From an uncultured Granulosicoccus sp. (GTDB lineage: Bacteria; Pseudomonadota; Gammaproteobacteria; Granulosicoccales; Granulosicoccaceae): a DNA stretch of 64,000 nucleotides. Positions 55,981-64,000 of this stretch are shown here, piece by piece. The notes beneath the pieces were generated by a model, which was not told the origin of the DNA, searched no databases, and worked only from the letters and a program-made list of their open reading frames with translations. Location: NCBI GenBank assembly GCA_947492525.1, contig CANLNQ010000011.1:1-64000 (forward strand). Reading direction: 5' to 3'. Position 1 is the first letter of the stretch; each line of letters opens with the position of its first letter. The position numbers were made by a program, and so were the translations under genes.

Positions 55981-57624
55981 CTACAGGGTCTTGAGGTATT
56001 CAAGTACTGCCAGTCGCTCGGAATCGCTGAGATGATCCCCGAAAAGGTGGCCGGTGTTGGCGTAGCCGGGTAGTGAGGTGTCGTAGACACGTTCCGGCGT
56101 GGTGGCTGTCGACTTGCCCCCTTCAGGCACCGTGAAGGACCATCCCATGTTCAGTTCATCGTAACTGTCGGGATCGGACGCATCACTGACGTCATGCTGC
56201 CAGACAGCCGGACGAGTGCCGCTATCCAGCAGCGTCCGCAAGCTTGGAACAGAGCCGTTGTGGAGAAAAGGTGCGGTGGCCCAGATGCCATCCAATGGCG
56301 GGGCCACATAGCCGTAACCCGGCGCAGCCGTGGCCAGCAGACCGTAATAGGAGCGGTTGAACCAATCCACATAGGCCGCGCCCTGACCGTAGGCAAACTC
56401 CACCAGCGTTGGATCGGTGCCGATCTGTTCCAGCGGGACCAGCCGGGACGGATAGGTAGCCGACTCACCATAAGTGCCGTGGCAACGCGAGCAGGTCTGC
56501 TCGAACAGCTGCTGCCCCTGCTCGACCAGCGCGGTATCGATCTCGAAAGGCCAGGCGGGGGCTTCGATGCTGGTGATGAACGCCCGAATGTCAGGGGCAT
56601 AGGCATCAATCTCCTCCAGCTCTTCGATGCTGTCGGTACACAACATGGATGCGGACATCATCAGCCGCGCATGGTCACCCCGCCCTTCACCCATGTTGAA
56701 CATGGCTGTCTTCTTCTGCATGCGCCACCAGGGCGGTACGCTGACCGGTGGCGGATCTTCAGGTGGCAAGGGCAGCAAGGGAGGATCGGACCAGGCGTTG
56801 TCGTCGGCGCTTCGGTGCGCGATCAGGGCCGCCGTCAGATTATTGGCCGGATTGACGCCCACCGTATGAGGACGGATATACGGCGCGATGGCGGCGATAC
56901 GATCGGCATAGAGTTCCCAGCTTGCTATCTCGTCCGGGCCGTCGACCAACAGACCCGCGCGTTCTGCCTGTGCAGAGGCATCACCGGTGAAATCCAGAAA
57001 CTCGTTGCCCAGGCCGACCACCAGTTCACCGAACAAGGGCGTTGCGTGACAGGTCAGGCAATTATTGCTGACAATAGTCTGGCCCCGGTCGTTCTTTATG
57101 ACATTGACACTGTAAGGCAGGCCTTGAGCAGCATCGGTGCGAGCGTCGATCTCCATGATCTGCTGGCCTTCGAGCAATTGCCGGAAGACGCGCTCAGGCA
57201 GACCGCAGCTGACGTAGGCAGCTTCCAGCAGCGCTTGTCTTCCGGCCAGGGGGTCACCCTGCCGCTGGGGTTCCGGTTGAATTCGCCCGCTGCCTGCAAA
57301 ACGCGCCGCTGGCCACTGTTCGGCAGAAGCCGGTGACCGATCTGTCTGTGTCAGCACGACACTGGTATCCGGATCGATCTGCGCGCCCTGATCAGGCGTT
57401 CGGGCGATTGCCTCGTTCTCGACGGGCAAAACCGTGCTGTCTTCAGGACTCTCTGTCTGCCTGTTCGCAGAGGATGCCTGTTCCTCTTCCCGACCACAGC
57501 CACTGAGCATCAGCATCATCGCAAACAGTGCCACTACGCTGGCGATCATCATGCCTCGGGCCGCCTTGGCGTATCGAGACGCCGCCAGGCACTCATGGAC
57601 ACCGCAGATCCGGGCTCTGTTCAT
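55981..57624 (-). CDS. Di-haem c-type cytochrome lipoprotein (peroxidase/MauG/RoxA-like)
   Basis: The 547-residue protein has an N-terminal lipoprotein signal with lipobox LSGC near residue 43, after an unusually long positively charged leader. Two haem-binding motifs are seen, CLTCH near residue 190 and CSRCH near 378. The C-terminal half has the peroxidase-type block PPLDGIWATAPFLHNGSVPS. Such di-haem proteins include bacterial cytochrome c peroxidases, MauG and rubber oxygenase relatives; which activity applies is unknown. ATG 57624 overlaps the stop of the upstream AttH-like gene as ATGA, which fixes the start and implies joint function. It acts at the outer face of a membrane. Confidence 0.85.
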   Translation of the reverse strand: MNRARICGVHECLAASRYAKAARGMMIASVVALFAMMLMLSGCGREEEQASSANRQTESPEDSTVLPVENEAIARTPDQGAQIDPDTSVVLTQTDRSPASAEQWPAARFAGSGRIQPEPQRQGDPLAGRQALLEAAYVSCGLPERVFRQLLEGQQIMEIDARTDAAQGLPYSVNVIKNDRGQTIVSNNCLTCHATPLFGELVVGLGNEFLDFTGDASAQAERAGLLVDGPDEIASWELYADRIAAIAPYIRPHTVGVNPANNLTAALIAHRSADDNAWSDPPLLPLPPEDPPPVSVPPWWRMQKKTAMFNMGEGRGDHARLMMSASMLCTDSIEELEEIDAYAPDIRAFITSIEAPAWPFEIDTALVEQGQQLFEQTCSRCHGTYGESATYPSRLVPLEQIGTDPTLVEFAYGQGAAYVDWFNRSYYGLLATAAPGYGYVAPPLDGIWATAPFLHNGSVPSLRTLLDSGTRPAVWQHDVSDASDPDSYDELNMGWSFTVPEGGKSTATTPERVYDTSLPGYANTGHLFGDHLSDSERLAVLEYLKTL

Positions 57625-59039
57625 TCCTCTGGCTCCTGCATCGCATCGTCAGTCGCTTGCAATGGCTGATAATCCACGAATCCGACCCCCGTGTCAGTAC
57701 CGCTGACACTCACCGCCCCGCGCCAGCGCAGCCCATCCACATCACGGACGGCCGAGGGGGGGCGCAACGGCGTCAACTGCAGCCTGATGCCGTCCGCCGC
57801 ACCTGTCAGCTCGATGGATTCCGGCAATGCCTGCCCACGAATGGTCGCATCGGCCGCGGGGGACTCGATCCAATCGAGATCCACTGCACGCTCGGCACCT
57901 GTCGCCTCGCGCAATCTGCCCTGCACCGTTTCAGGGCCTCGGCCTGAACGGCGCTTGCTGCGTGTGACCGTCAGTCGCCTTGCCGACACATCGGCCTTCT
58001 CGTCAGGTTGCAGATGGAGTTCGAGCGTATCGATGACCACGGCACCGGAGGATGCCGGCAGCTCGCCCCAACTGTTGCTCAACCAGGCTACACCGCGGAA
58101 CATCGACACATTTTCGCCGCGTACGGTCGACAGGACCGGCCCGGCCGTCGCACTTTCGGTCTCGGTCTCGGTCTCGTTGGCGCTGGCGTTGGCGTTGGTG
58201 TTGGTGTTGGTGTTGGTGTTGGTGTTGGTGTTGGTGTCGGTGGCGGTGTTGGTGTCGGTGTCGGTGTCGGTGGTATCTCTGATAGAAACGGTGACTGGCA
58301 TTGCACGGGCGGTCCATTGCCTGAAGCCGCTCAGCTCCAGAGCATCCGGGCAACCGTCCAGATTCAGCAGCAGCTCGAGCTGCTGTCGGCTTGAACGACC
58401 AGCCGCTGTGTTGCCAACGTCCACCTCCGACGGCGCCATGGAGGAATCAGCGGCGATCGACACCGCAGGCAGCGTGGCTTGCACCCTGAATCCAACAGCG
58501 CAATCATCGCCCTCCGACAGCAGATCGGCAGCGACGGGCAATCGGTAGCGCTCCAGTTGCGTGGCGGTCACATGCACGGACTCCTCTGTACTGTCGGCCA
58601 GACCCAGAGCCCGTCGTTGTACACTCCAGCTTTCGCGCGGTGGGGTATCAGCCGTGCCGGCCAGCAGCAGGCGTGATCGCATGACGTCCGAGTAACTCCA
58701 CGCGGAGGCCGCCCCGGCCTGACGATCCAGAGCCAGGCGATCCAGTCGCAACTGCAATTCGAGCAGTTCGCCGTTTCCGGCCGACAGTACCGCCTGCAGC
58801 GCGAATGCCTCCGCATCCGCGTCCGGATGCGGCCGCAGATCCTCGGGAAAGACGACAGGGCCGGCCATCGAAACGCTACTCTGGCGACCGGCCAGTCGCG
58901 AAAGCGCGGTCAGCGACAATGCAGCGTCGGCATCGGCGGTCGTCTGTCTCTCCTCCGCCGAGTGCAGCGCTGCCTGTTCGTCACAGGCGGACAGCGTCAG
59001 ACACAATGCAAGTATCATCGGCAGCCTGATGCGCGACAC
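57621..59039 (-). CDS. AttH/CrtC-like lipoprotein with Thr-Asn/Thr-Asp repeat linker
   Basis: The approximately 472-residue protein has a lipobox LSAC after RIRLPMILALCLT, so it is envelope-anchored. The segment MAGPVVFPEDLRPHPDADAE and the C-terminal LRWRGAVSVSGTDTGVGFVD resemble the two halves of AttH/hydroxyneurosporene-synthase lipocalin-like proteins, but the usual EWWY motif is replaced by AFALQ. Between the two halves lies a low-complexity run of alternating Thr-Asp, Thr-Asn and Glu-Thr pairs encoded by hexamer repeats. The start is uncertain: GTG 59039, ATG 59018, or GTG 59141. It is 4-base-coupled to the di-haem cytochrome gene and follows a phospholipase D-like gene. Confidence 0.65.
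   Translation of the reverse strand: MSRIRLPMILALCLTLSACDEQAALHSAEERQTTADADAALSLTALSRLAGRQSSVSMAGPVVFPEDLRPHPDADAEAFALQAVLSAGNGELLELQLRLDRLALDRQAGAASAWSYSDVMRSRLLLAGTADTPPRESWSVQRRALGLADSTEESVHVTATQLERYRLPVAADLLSEGDDCAVGFRVQATLPAVSIAADSSMAPSEVDVGNTAAGRSSRQQLELLLNLDGCPDALELSGFRQWTARAMPVTVSIRDTTDTDTDTNTATDTNTNTNTNTNTNTNANASANETETETESATAGPVLSTVRGENVSMFRGVAWLSNSWGELPASSGAVVIDTLELHLQPDEKADVSARRLTVTRSKRRSGRGPETVQGRLREATGAERAVDLDWIESPAADATIRGQALPESIELTGAADGIRLQLTPLRPPSAVRDVDGLRWRGAVSVSGTDTGVGFVDYQPLQATDDAMQEPEE
58155..58274 (-). repeat. In-frame hexanucleotide microsatellite encoding Thr-Asn/Thr-Asp/Glu-Thr repeats
   Basis: On the plus strand the tract is GGTGTT, GGTGTC and GGTCTC hexamers, with at least six GGTGTT copies in perfect tandem near 58196-58235. 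On the coding strand this gives alternating Thr-Asn, Thr-Asp and Glu-Thr. Hexamer slippage would change length without breaking the frame. Confidence 0.95.
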
Positions 59040-59156
59040 CGCCGAGTCAGGAGCTGGAGTGCCACGGCACCGTCTGCCGCCATCGGCATGGCAGCCTGCC
59101 CCGGTCTGAGCGAGTGCGGTGTATTCAGGCACCCGCAACACTCGTGACTGCGTTCA

Positions 59157-60719
59157 TCAGAACGTACTCAGACCCGACATTTCCATGAATCGGTATTGCA
59201 GTTTCAACCACAGGCTGTCATTGGCATATTCATCGTAGTCCAATGAATACGTACGACCGTCGCGATTGTTCCACTGCCCGTCGAAAAAATCGATCATTTC
59301 ATTGGCAATATCGGACTCCGCGCCTGTGCGAAGCTGCACATCGGTTTCCAGATTCAGATCATGCAGATTGCGGCGTGTGAAGTTTGCCGATCCCATCACG
59401 AACGTGTGTGCGTCATCGCCAATGGACACATGCAACCACTTGGTATGACATTGCTCCCCAGCGGTGGCACACCACCGCACATCGACGCCGCCAGCAACCA
59501 GTTCGGCCGCGACCGGCCTGTTCGGCACGCCATTCTTGCGCCGGCCGAAAGCGTCGTGATTGACGTCGAGCAGGACACGCACCTGCGCTCCGCGAGACCT
59601 GGCAGCCAGCAATGCCGTGATGATGTCACGCTCGCTGAGGTAGAACATCGCCAGATCCACGGCATCTCCAGACTCGGCGCTATCGATCGCCTGCAGAGCG
59701 GCATTGCGGATGGCAGACTCACCGAGTATCTGCAGGCTCGGCAGAGCCGGTGTCGAAGAGGCGTTGTCGGCAGATGTGGCAGTGGCCTGCTTATCCAGCT
59801 CAGGCAATGACAGCTCCATACCCTGCAGCACGTCATCAAGCTGTTCGATGACATCCTGCGCCTCGTTCATCACCAGCAAAGCGCGCTCGGCAGCCAGTAG
59901 ATCAACGGCTGCCTCTCCCGAGAAGGCCAGGGCGATATTGCGATGGGCACTGCTGCCATCATGCGGGTTGGCCGATGTCACCAGAGCACGCAATCGGTCC
60001 TCACCAGCAATGTCGGTAATCAGCAACTTTCTGTGATTGGCCTTGAAGTTCAGCAAGGACAGATAGCTTCTCAGCGACACGCGTCCGGCACCGAAGGGGT
60101 TGGGCAGCAGTTCACCCGGCCCATTGCCGAAGGGGCGAATGAACAGTCGCCAGAAGCCTGACCACAGGGGGTTACTGTCCTGCAAGCGGGTCAGATCGGT
60201 TTGCACAACCGTGATTCCGGCCTGCTGCAACCGTTCGAAGTGAATCGATGCGAGACCACCGTAAACCGTGTTGATGGGGTCGCTGATCACGACAATCGGC
60301 AGATCGGCCGATCGTTCGCGACGCGCAATCAAGGCGCTTGTCAGCTCTTCCGACAAGGCGTGGTGCTCCTCTGGAACCGGGCCCTGCCAGGCATTGAACA
60401 GGAACATGTCCAGCACGATGAACCTGTCGGCCTGCGCAATCATGCGAAACACCTCATCGAAAATCTGCTGTGAGAGTTGACGCTCACCCTGTTCGTCGAG
60501 CCAGCTGTCGTCATGCAGGAATTGCACGTGTTCCGCACTATGTTGCATACCCTGCAGTCCCACCGACGCAGGGGGCGGCATCCAGTAACGGACGAGTGCG
60601 GTCACGACGGCGTAGGCCAGGATTGCAGACACTATCCAGCGTCCGATACGACGCTTGCCACGGCCGGCCGAACGACCGGAAACATGGCGAAATCTGCGCC
60701 ACGTCTTGTAATCACCCAC
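59157..60719 (-). CDS. Membrane-anchored phospholipase D / cardiolipin synthase-like protein
   Basis: The 520-residue protein has an N-terminal basic stretch and one membrane helix (WIVSAILAYAVVTALVRYW), then two PLD-type halves. The first catalytic motif is NHRKLLITDIAGED with TSANPHDGSS; the second is CHTKWLHVSIGDDAHTFVMG with SANFTRRNLHDLN. Both keep H and K; the second aspartate position is in SIGDD. Such enzymes transfer or hydrolyse phosphatidyl groups. GTG 60719 has GAGG seven bases upstream. It is first in an operon with an AttH-like lipoprotein and a di-haem cytochrome, 15-120 bases apart, and divergent from the exopolysaccharide genes. Confidence 0.87.
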   Translation of the reverse strand: MGDYKTWRRFRHVSGRSAGRGKRRIGRWIVSAILAYAVVTALVRYWMPPPASVGLQGMQHSAEHVQFLHDDSWLDEQGERQLSQQIFDEVFRMIAQADRFIVLDMFLFNAWQGPVPEEHHALSEELTSALIARRERSADLPIVVISDPINTVYGGLASIHFERLQQAGITVVQTDLTRLQDSNPLWSGFWRLFIRPFGNGPGELLPNPFGAGRVSLRSYLSLLNFKANHRKLLITDIAGEDRLRALVTSANPHDGSSAHRNIALAFSGEAAVDLLAAERALLVMNEAQDVIEQLDDVLQGMELSLPELDKQATATSADNASSTPALPSLQILGESAIRNAALQAIDSAESGDAVDLAMFYLSERDIITALLAARSRGAQVRVLLDVNHDAFGRRKNGVPNRPVAAELVAGGVDVRWCATAGEQCHTKWLHVSIGDDAHTFVMGSANFTRRNLHDLNLETDVQLRTGAESDIANEMIDFFDGQWNNRDGRTYSLDYDEYANDSLWLKLQYRFMEMSGLSTF

Positions 60720-61045
60720 AAACTACCCTCAGCTGGTGTTTATTAAAACAACTTCACAATTCAACGGAGGCGAGTTGCTACAATCGCGCCATGCCGATTC
60801 CGGAAGCAGGGCCGGATCTGATTGCAAACCGCACGTTCGACCCGAAGACTACCACCCTCATGTTTGCAGGTAGGATTCTTACAACCTGTACGTCATGCGA
60901 CACGCTCACCGCGTGTACTAATAATAATAACAAGCACGGCAGCAGTGAACGATTTGAGTGAACCCTGGGCACAAGTGATACACCAACCAGGCTTTATACT
61001 TGACAGGTTCACTGCCAGGCCAACGACGATGGACTCAAAGCTTTG
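60720..61045. other. Divergent promoter region between the PLD operon and the polysaccharide locus
   Basis: This 326-bp gap separates the PLD-like start from the Wzc-like start. The segment 60735-60785 is AT-rich and includes TACAAT at about 60778, a possible -10 element. A 56-codon frame at 60791-60961 has no family features. No repeat was found. Confidence 0.45.
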
Positions 61046-63313
61046 ATGAAGACACTCAATTACCCTCAACCCGGCGCCCCTATGCAAGGATATGCGACTG
61101 TGCCAGCAACCAGTGATGCAAAAGAATACCTGCGCCTGCTGCTGCAACACAAGTTTGGTTTGTTCGTGACACTCCTGCTAGGACTCTTTCTGGCCTGGCT
61201 GTATCTGATCAGTACGGAAAAGACCTACGAGACGTCCGCTCTCGTGGAAGTGCTGGAAGAGCGTAACTACTTCGATGACGGGAGCAGTGTAGCCCAGACG
61301 GACTGGAATGCGCCCACCATCAAGGAAGAAGCCAATCTTCTGCTGTCACGCAAGGTGCTCAGCCCGGTTGTCGAGTCCTTCGATCTTCGCACCTCTGCGG
61401 AACCGAAGCGACTGCCAGTGCTGTCCGACCTCACGCGTGAGATCCCGGCACTGGGTAATATGGTCAGCCAGCTTTCATTCGTTCGACAGTACGCCTGGGG
61501 CGATGTGGACATCTCGCTGGCTGAACTGACTGTACCCAGACGCTGGGAAGATCGTGCCCTCACCCTCACCGCCCTGGGTGACAATGCCTATCGTCTGGAT
61601 GACGATCAGGGTCGCGAACTGATCGCCCAGGCAGAAGTCGGCACACCGGTCAGCGTGGATGTTTCCGCCGATGACTCCCTCGTCATTCACGTGGCAGAAC
61701 TGAACGCCCCTGCGGGTGTCGAGTTTTCGGTATCACGCGCCTCATTGCAGGCTGCGGTCAGCCAATTGCGCTCGAACCTGGCCACCGAGACCACCGATAC
61801 CAAGTCGCGCATGATCACCTTCAAACTGCAAGGGCATGACCCCGAGCGGATTGCCGATCTCACCAATGCCATCCTCGGCGAGTACACCGCCGTGAAGCTC
61901 GGCTCACAGAACCGCTCATCCGACGAGAAGCTGGAAGTCTTCGAGGCACAGTTGCCCAAGGTCGAAGCCGACCTGCGTGCCGCAGAGCTTGCCTTGTCCA
62001 ATTTCCGCCGCAACGCCGGTTCCTTCGGCGAGGACACGCAAACCAACTTCAAGCTGGGTCAGCTGGACAAGCTCGAGACGGAATTGCTGGAAAAGGAAGT
62101 CGAACGGGATGATCTGCTCAAGCGCTACACCGTCAACCACCCAACGCCCAAGCGCCTGCAGAAGGAGATCGACGTTCTCAACGACAAGATCCGTCAGGTT
62201 CGCGGCACCCTGAGCGCTCGCCCCGATACTCAGCGTGAACTCACCATCCTGGAAGACGAGCTGGAAACCAAGCGCAAGCTGTTCATCGAGATATCCGAGG
62301 AGTTGCAGAAGCTGCGTCTGGCCAATGTCGGGAATGTCGGCGAAGTTCAGGTCATCGATGACGCCCTGCCGCCGCGCAAGCCGGTCTCACCCAGCGCACT
62401 GCTGGCTATCGTGGGCGGTACGCTGACCACGCTGTTTCTATACACACTGTTCCTGACCCTGCGCTCTGCGCTGTCCACCGTCATTTCCGATCAGGACTCT
62501 CTGGAAAGAGCCTCGGGCCTGCCGGTCTACATGAATATCCCCAAGAGTACCGCGCAGCGACGACTGGGCAGTCCGACGACGGTGGATCCGAGCAAGCTGT
62601 TGCCGGGCAAGAGCGGCGGGGATGCCAGCAAGGCCATCTCGAGCAATGTACTGGCCTTGTCCAAGCCGGAAGACTACTCGATCGAGAATCTGCGAGGCCT
62701 GCGCAGCATGCTCGAAGACGTCATGGCCGACGCCGACAACAACGTACTGATGTTCACCAGCCCGCTGCCCAGCATGGGCAAGTCCTTCCTGAGCATGAAC
62801 CTGGCCGTTCTGGTTGCCCAGACGGGCAAGAAGGTTCTGCTGATCGATTCCGATTACCAGCGAGGCCAACTGCACAAGTCACTGGGCCTGCCGGTCGGAC
62901 CGGGTCTGCCCGAGGTGGTACGTGGCAAGAGCGAGCTCAAGGAAACGGTCAAGGCCACATCGGTTGCCAACCTCTACTGCATTCCGCGTGGTTATTCTGG
63001 CGCCGGTAATGGTGGTATCGAAATGCCGAGCGACAAGGAATTCGGCGCATTTCTCAACGCCGTGGCACCTCGTTTCGATCTCGTCATCATCGATACCCCA
63101 CCTGTTTTGAGTGTTTCCACTGCAGCATCACTGGGCAAACACGCAGGTTCTACTATCATGATAGTGAAAGAAGGCGAAGTGAAGGAGCCACAACTGAACG
63201 AAGCACTCAAACGACTGACATTTTCAGGCGTACGCGTGAGTGGTTGCATCATGAATGGCTCTTCAACGCCGACGCCCAGACACTACACCTATTACCAGGA
63301 ACAATTGGACTGA
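61046..63313 (+). CDS. Polysaccharide co-polymerase / tyrosine autokinase (Wzc-like)
   Basis: The 755-residue protein has an N-terminal Wzz domain with a membrane helix (FGLFVTLLLGLFLAWLYLI), a long periplasmic coiled coil (about 270-420), a second helix (LLAIVGGTLTTLFLYTLFLT), and a C-terminal BY-kinase domain. In the kinase, the Walker A is FTSPLPSMGKSFLSMNLA, A' is LLIDSDYQRGQLHKSLGL and B is DLVIIDTPPVL. The C-terminal tail has few tyrosines (RHYTYYQEQLD). It controls chain length and export of an exopolysaccharide or capsule. The start is ATG 61046 (a TTG precedes it). A sugar transferase follows 189 bases later. Confidence 0.92.
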   Translation: MKTLNYPQPGAPMQGYATVPATSDAKEYLRLLLQHKFGLFVTLLLGLFLAWLYLISTEKTYETSALVEVLEERNYFDDGSSVAQTDWNAPTIKEEANLLLSRKVLSPVVESFDLRTSAEPKRLPVLSDLTREIPALGNMVSQLSFVRQYAWGDVDISLAELTVPRRWEDRALTLTALGDNAYRLDDDQGRELIAQAEVGTPVSVDVSADDSLVIHVAELNAPAGVEFSVSRASLQAAVSQLRSNLATETTDTKSRMITFKLQGHDPERIADLTNAILGEYTAVKLGSQNRSSDEKLEVFEAQLPKVEADLRAAELALSNFRRNAGSFGEDTQTNFKLGQLDKLETELLEKEVERDDLLKRYTVNHPTPKRLQKEIDVLNDKIRQVRGTLSARPDTQRELTILEDELETKRKLFIEISEELQKLRLANVGNVGEVQVIDDALPPRKPVSPSALLAIVGGTLTTLFLYTLFLTLRSALSTVISDQDSLERASGLPVYMNIPKSTAQRRLGSPTTVDPSKLLPGKSGGDASKAISSNVLALSKPEDYSIENLRGLRSMLEDVMADADNNVLMFTSPLPSMGKSFLSMNLAVLVAQTGKKVLLIDSDYQRGQLHKSLGLPVGPGLPEVVRGKSELKETVKATSVANLYCIPRGYSGAGNGGIEMPSDKEFGAFLNAVAPRFDLVIIDTPPVLSVSTAASLGKHAGSTIMIVKEGEVKEPQLNEALKRLTFSGVRVSGCIMNGSSTPTPRHYTYYQEQLD

Positions 63314-63502
63314 TGCAGTACGAGTGAAACAATGTGTCCCTTGGGTTTTGTGTGTTTGCAGCAGCAGACACTGTAATACCCTGTAGGTACATTATCCAAA
63401 CGAGTCGGCTGTCACGCAACGGCAATGTTGCTTGCAGTACTATCACTTCAATTTCAATCATTTAACACGAGCTCCTGGCAACAGGCCAGGAAGTTCGATG
63501 TC

Positions 63503-64000
63503 ATGTCCGAGAAACGGATACAGGAGATCAAGGTGTCAGGCGCCAGCGCAATAAAAAACAATCAGAGCAACACAGTCTTGGATACTGAAAGTGCCAACGC
63601 GGCTTATATCAACGACTTGCCCGCCGAAGAAGATCGTCTCGGTACGCTGGTCCACAGCGATGCATCAACACTGTGGCCAATCACAGGGATCAACGCGGCA
63701 GTCAAGCGTCTGGAAGATTTCATCTTCGGCTCCATCGCCCTGCTGATACTGTTTCCTCTGATGGCCGTCATCTCGATCGCCATCAAGCTCGACAGCACCG
63801 GCCCTGCGCTGTTCTGCCAGGCTCGCAGCGGTCGAAACCGTGAAGTCATCAAGGTTTACAAGTTTCGCACGATGTACCAGAGCGGTTCTCAGGAGTTCAA
63901 GCAGGCCCAGAAAGACGATCCACGCATCACCCGCATCGGTGCCTTCCTGCGTCGTACCAGCCTTGATGAACTGCCTCAGCTGTTCAATGTGATCCAGGGC
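63503..64000 (+). CDS. Undecaprenyl-phosphate sugar transferase, partial
   Basis: The frame is open from ATG 63503 to the right edge (166 codons), so the C terminus is missing. After a soluble N-terminal part of about 70 residues comes a membrane segment (DFIFGSIALLILFPLMAVIS) and the bacterial sugar transferase core: KLDSTGPALFCQARSGRN, EVIKVYKFRTM, DPRITRIGAFLRRTSLDEL and PQLFNVIQG. This is the WcaJ/PssY-type priming transferase that puts the first sugar phosphate on undecaprenyl phosphate. It fits with the preceding Wzc-like gene as the start of an exopolysaccharide cluster. Confidence 0.93.
   Translation, partial: MSEKRIQEIKVSGASAIKNNQSNTVLDTESANAAYINDLPAEEDRLGTLVHSDASTLWPITGINAAVKRLEDFIFGSIALLILFPLMAVISIAIKLDSTGPALFCQARSGRNREVIKVYKFRTMYQSGSQEFKQAQKDDPRITRIGAFLRRTSLDELPQLFNVIQG

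Noticed and set aside
60791..60961. 56-codon frame in the gap before the Wzc-like gene
   Set aside because: No ribosome site, no family resemblance, and a low-complexity Asn run; more likely part of the leader region.

Overview
The window looks like a piece of chromosome from a free-living, moderately GC-rich, respiring gammaproteobacterium, probably marine. The evidence is gene content: a proton-translocating transhydrogenase (pntAB), a type II NADH dehydrogenase, hemC, a bifunctional putA, rhlE, a RIO kinase, TAXI-type TRAP transport, betaine/dimethylglycine-type oxidoreductases and a DgcN/DgcA-like D-glutamate pair. The mix resembles large-genome marine lineages such as Granulosicoccus, but that is an impression, not a measured placement. 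There are no rRNA, tRNA, CRISPR, integrase or transposase genes in view.

Layout. 1-4445 (minus) is the N-terminal part of a giant surface protein: LEPR-like motif, DUF4347, CSLREA-type beta-helix, YWTD-like propeller, then near-identical 113-residue cadherin/CSPG-like repeats running off the left edge. 4.7-10.2 kb holds a secreted alpha/beta hydrolase, a GNAT enzyme, a dienoyl-CoA isomerase-like crotonase and a two-component flavin monooxygenase operon facing a GntR regulator. 10.2-14.6 kb has rhlE-yjdM-rio and a DUF945 protein. 14.9-18.4 kb has a TAXI TRAP transporter and a TRL-like lipoprotein. 18.6-26.7 kb has an FAD/GcvT dehydrogenase, a GlxA-type AraC regulator, a fatty-acyl-AMP ligase with carrier domain, a P450 and a DUF374 acyltransferase. 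26.8-31.4 kb has an orphan NMT1-type binding protein, AllA, and a three-gene signalling operon (cysteine-free molybdopterin-fold protein, hybrid kinase, LuxR-type regulator). 31.6-38.9 kb has a queuosine-precursor transporter, a branched-chain aminotransferase, a tungstate-type ABC pair without a binding protein, dgkA, modABC and an MbfA-like iron exporter. 39-42 kb is a degenerate histidine kinase with a partner membrane protein, facing an OmpR-type regulator. 42-56 kb is mostly core metabolism. 56-60.7 kb is an unusual operon of a phospholipase D-like protein, an AttH-like lipoprotein and a di-haem cytochrome c lipoprotein. 61-64 kb opens an exopolysaccharide locus (Wzc-like kinase, sugar transferase).

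Two themes stand out. First, short tandem repeats of different unit lengths are unusually frequent: 339 bp, 8 bp x10, an inverted-repeat-flanked 11-13 bp cluster, 47-48 bp across a stop codon, 13 bp x8, and an in-frame hexamer run. Second, several signalling or transport sets lack an expected part: a kinase-like protein without a recognisable ATP site, a molybdopterin fold without cysteine, and an ABC importer without a binding protein. Many operons use 1-4 base stop/start overlaps and GTG or TTG starts.
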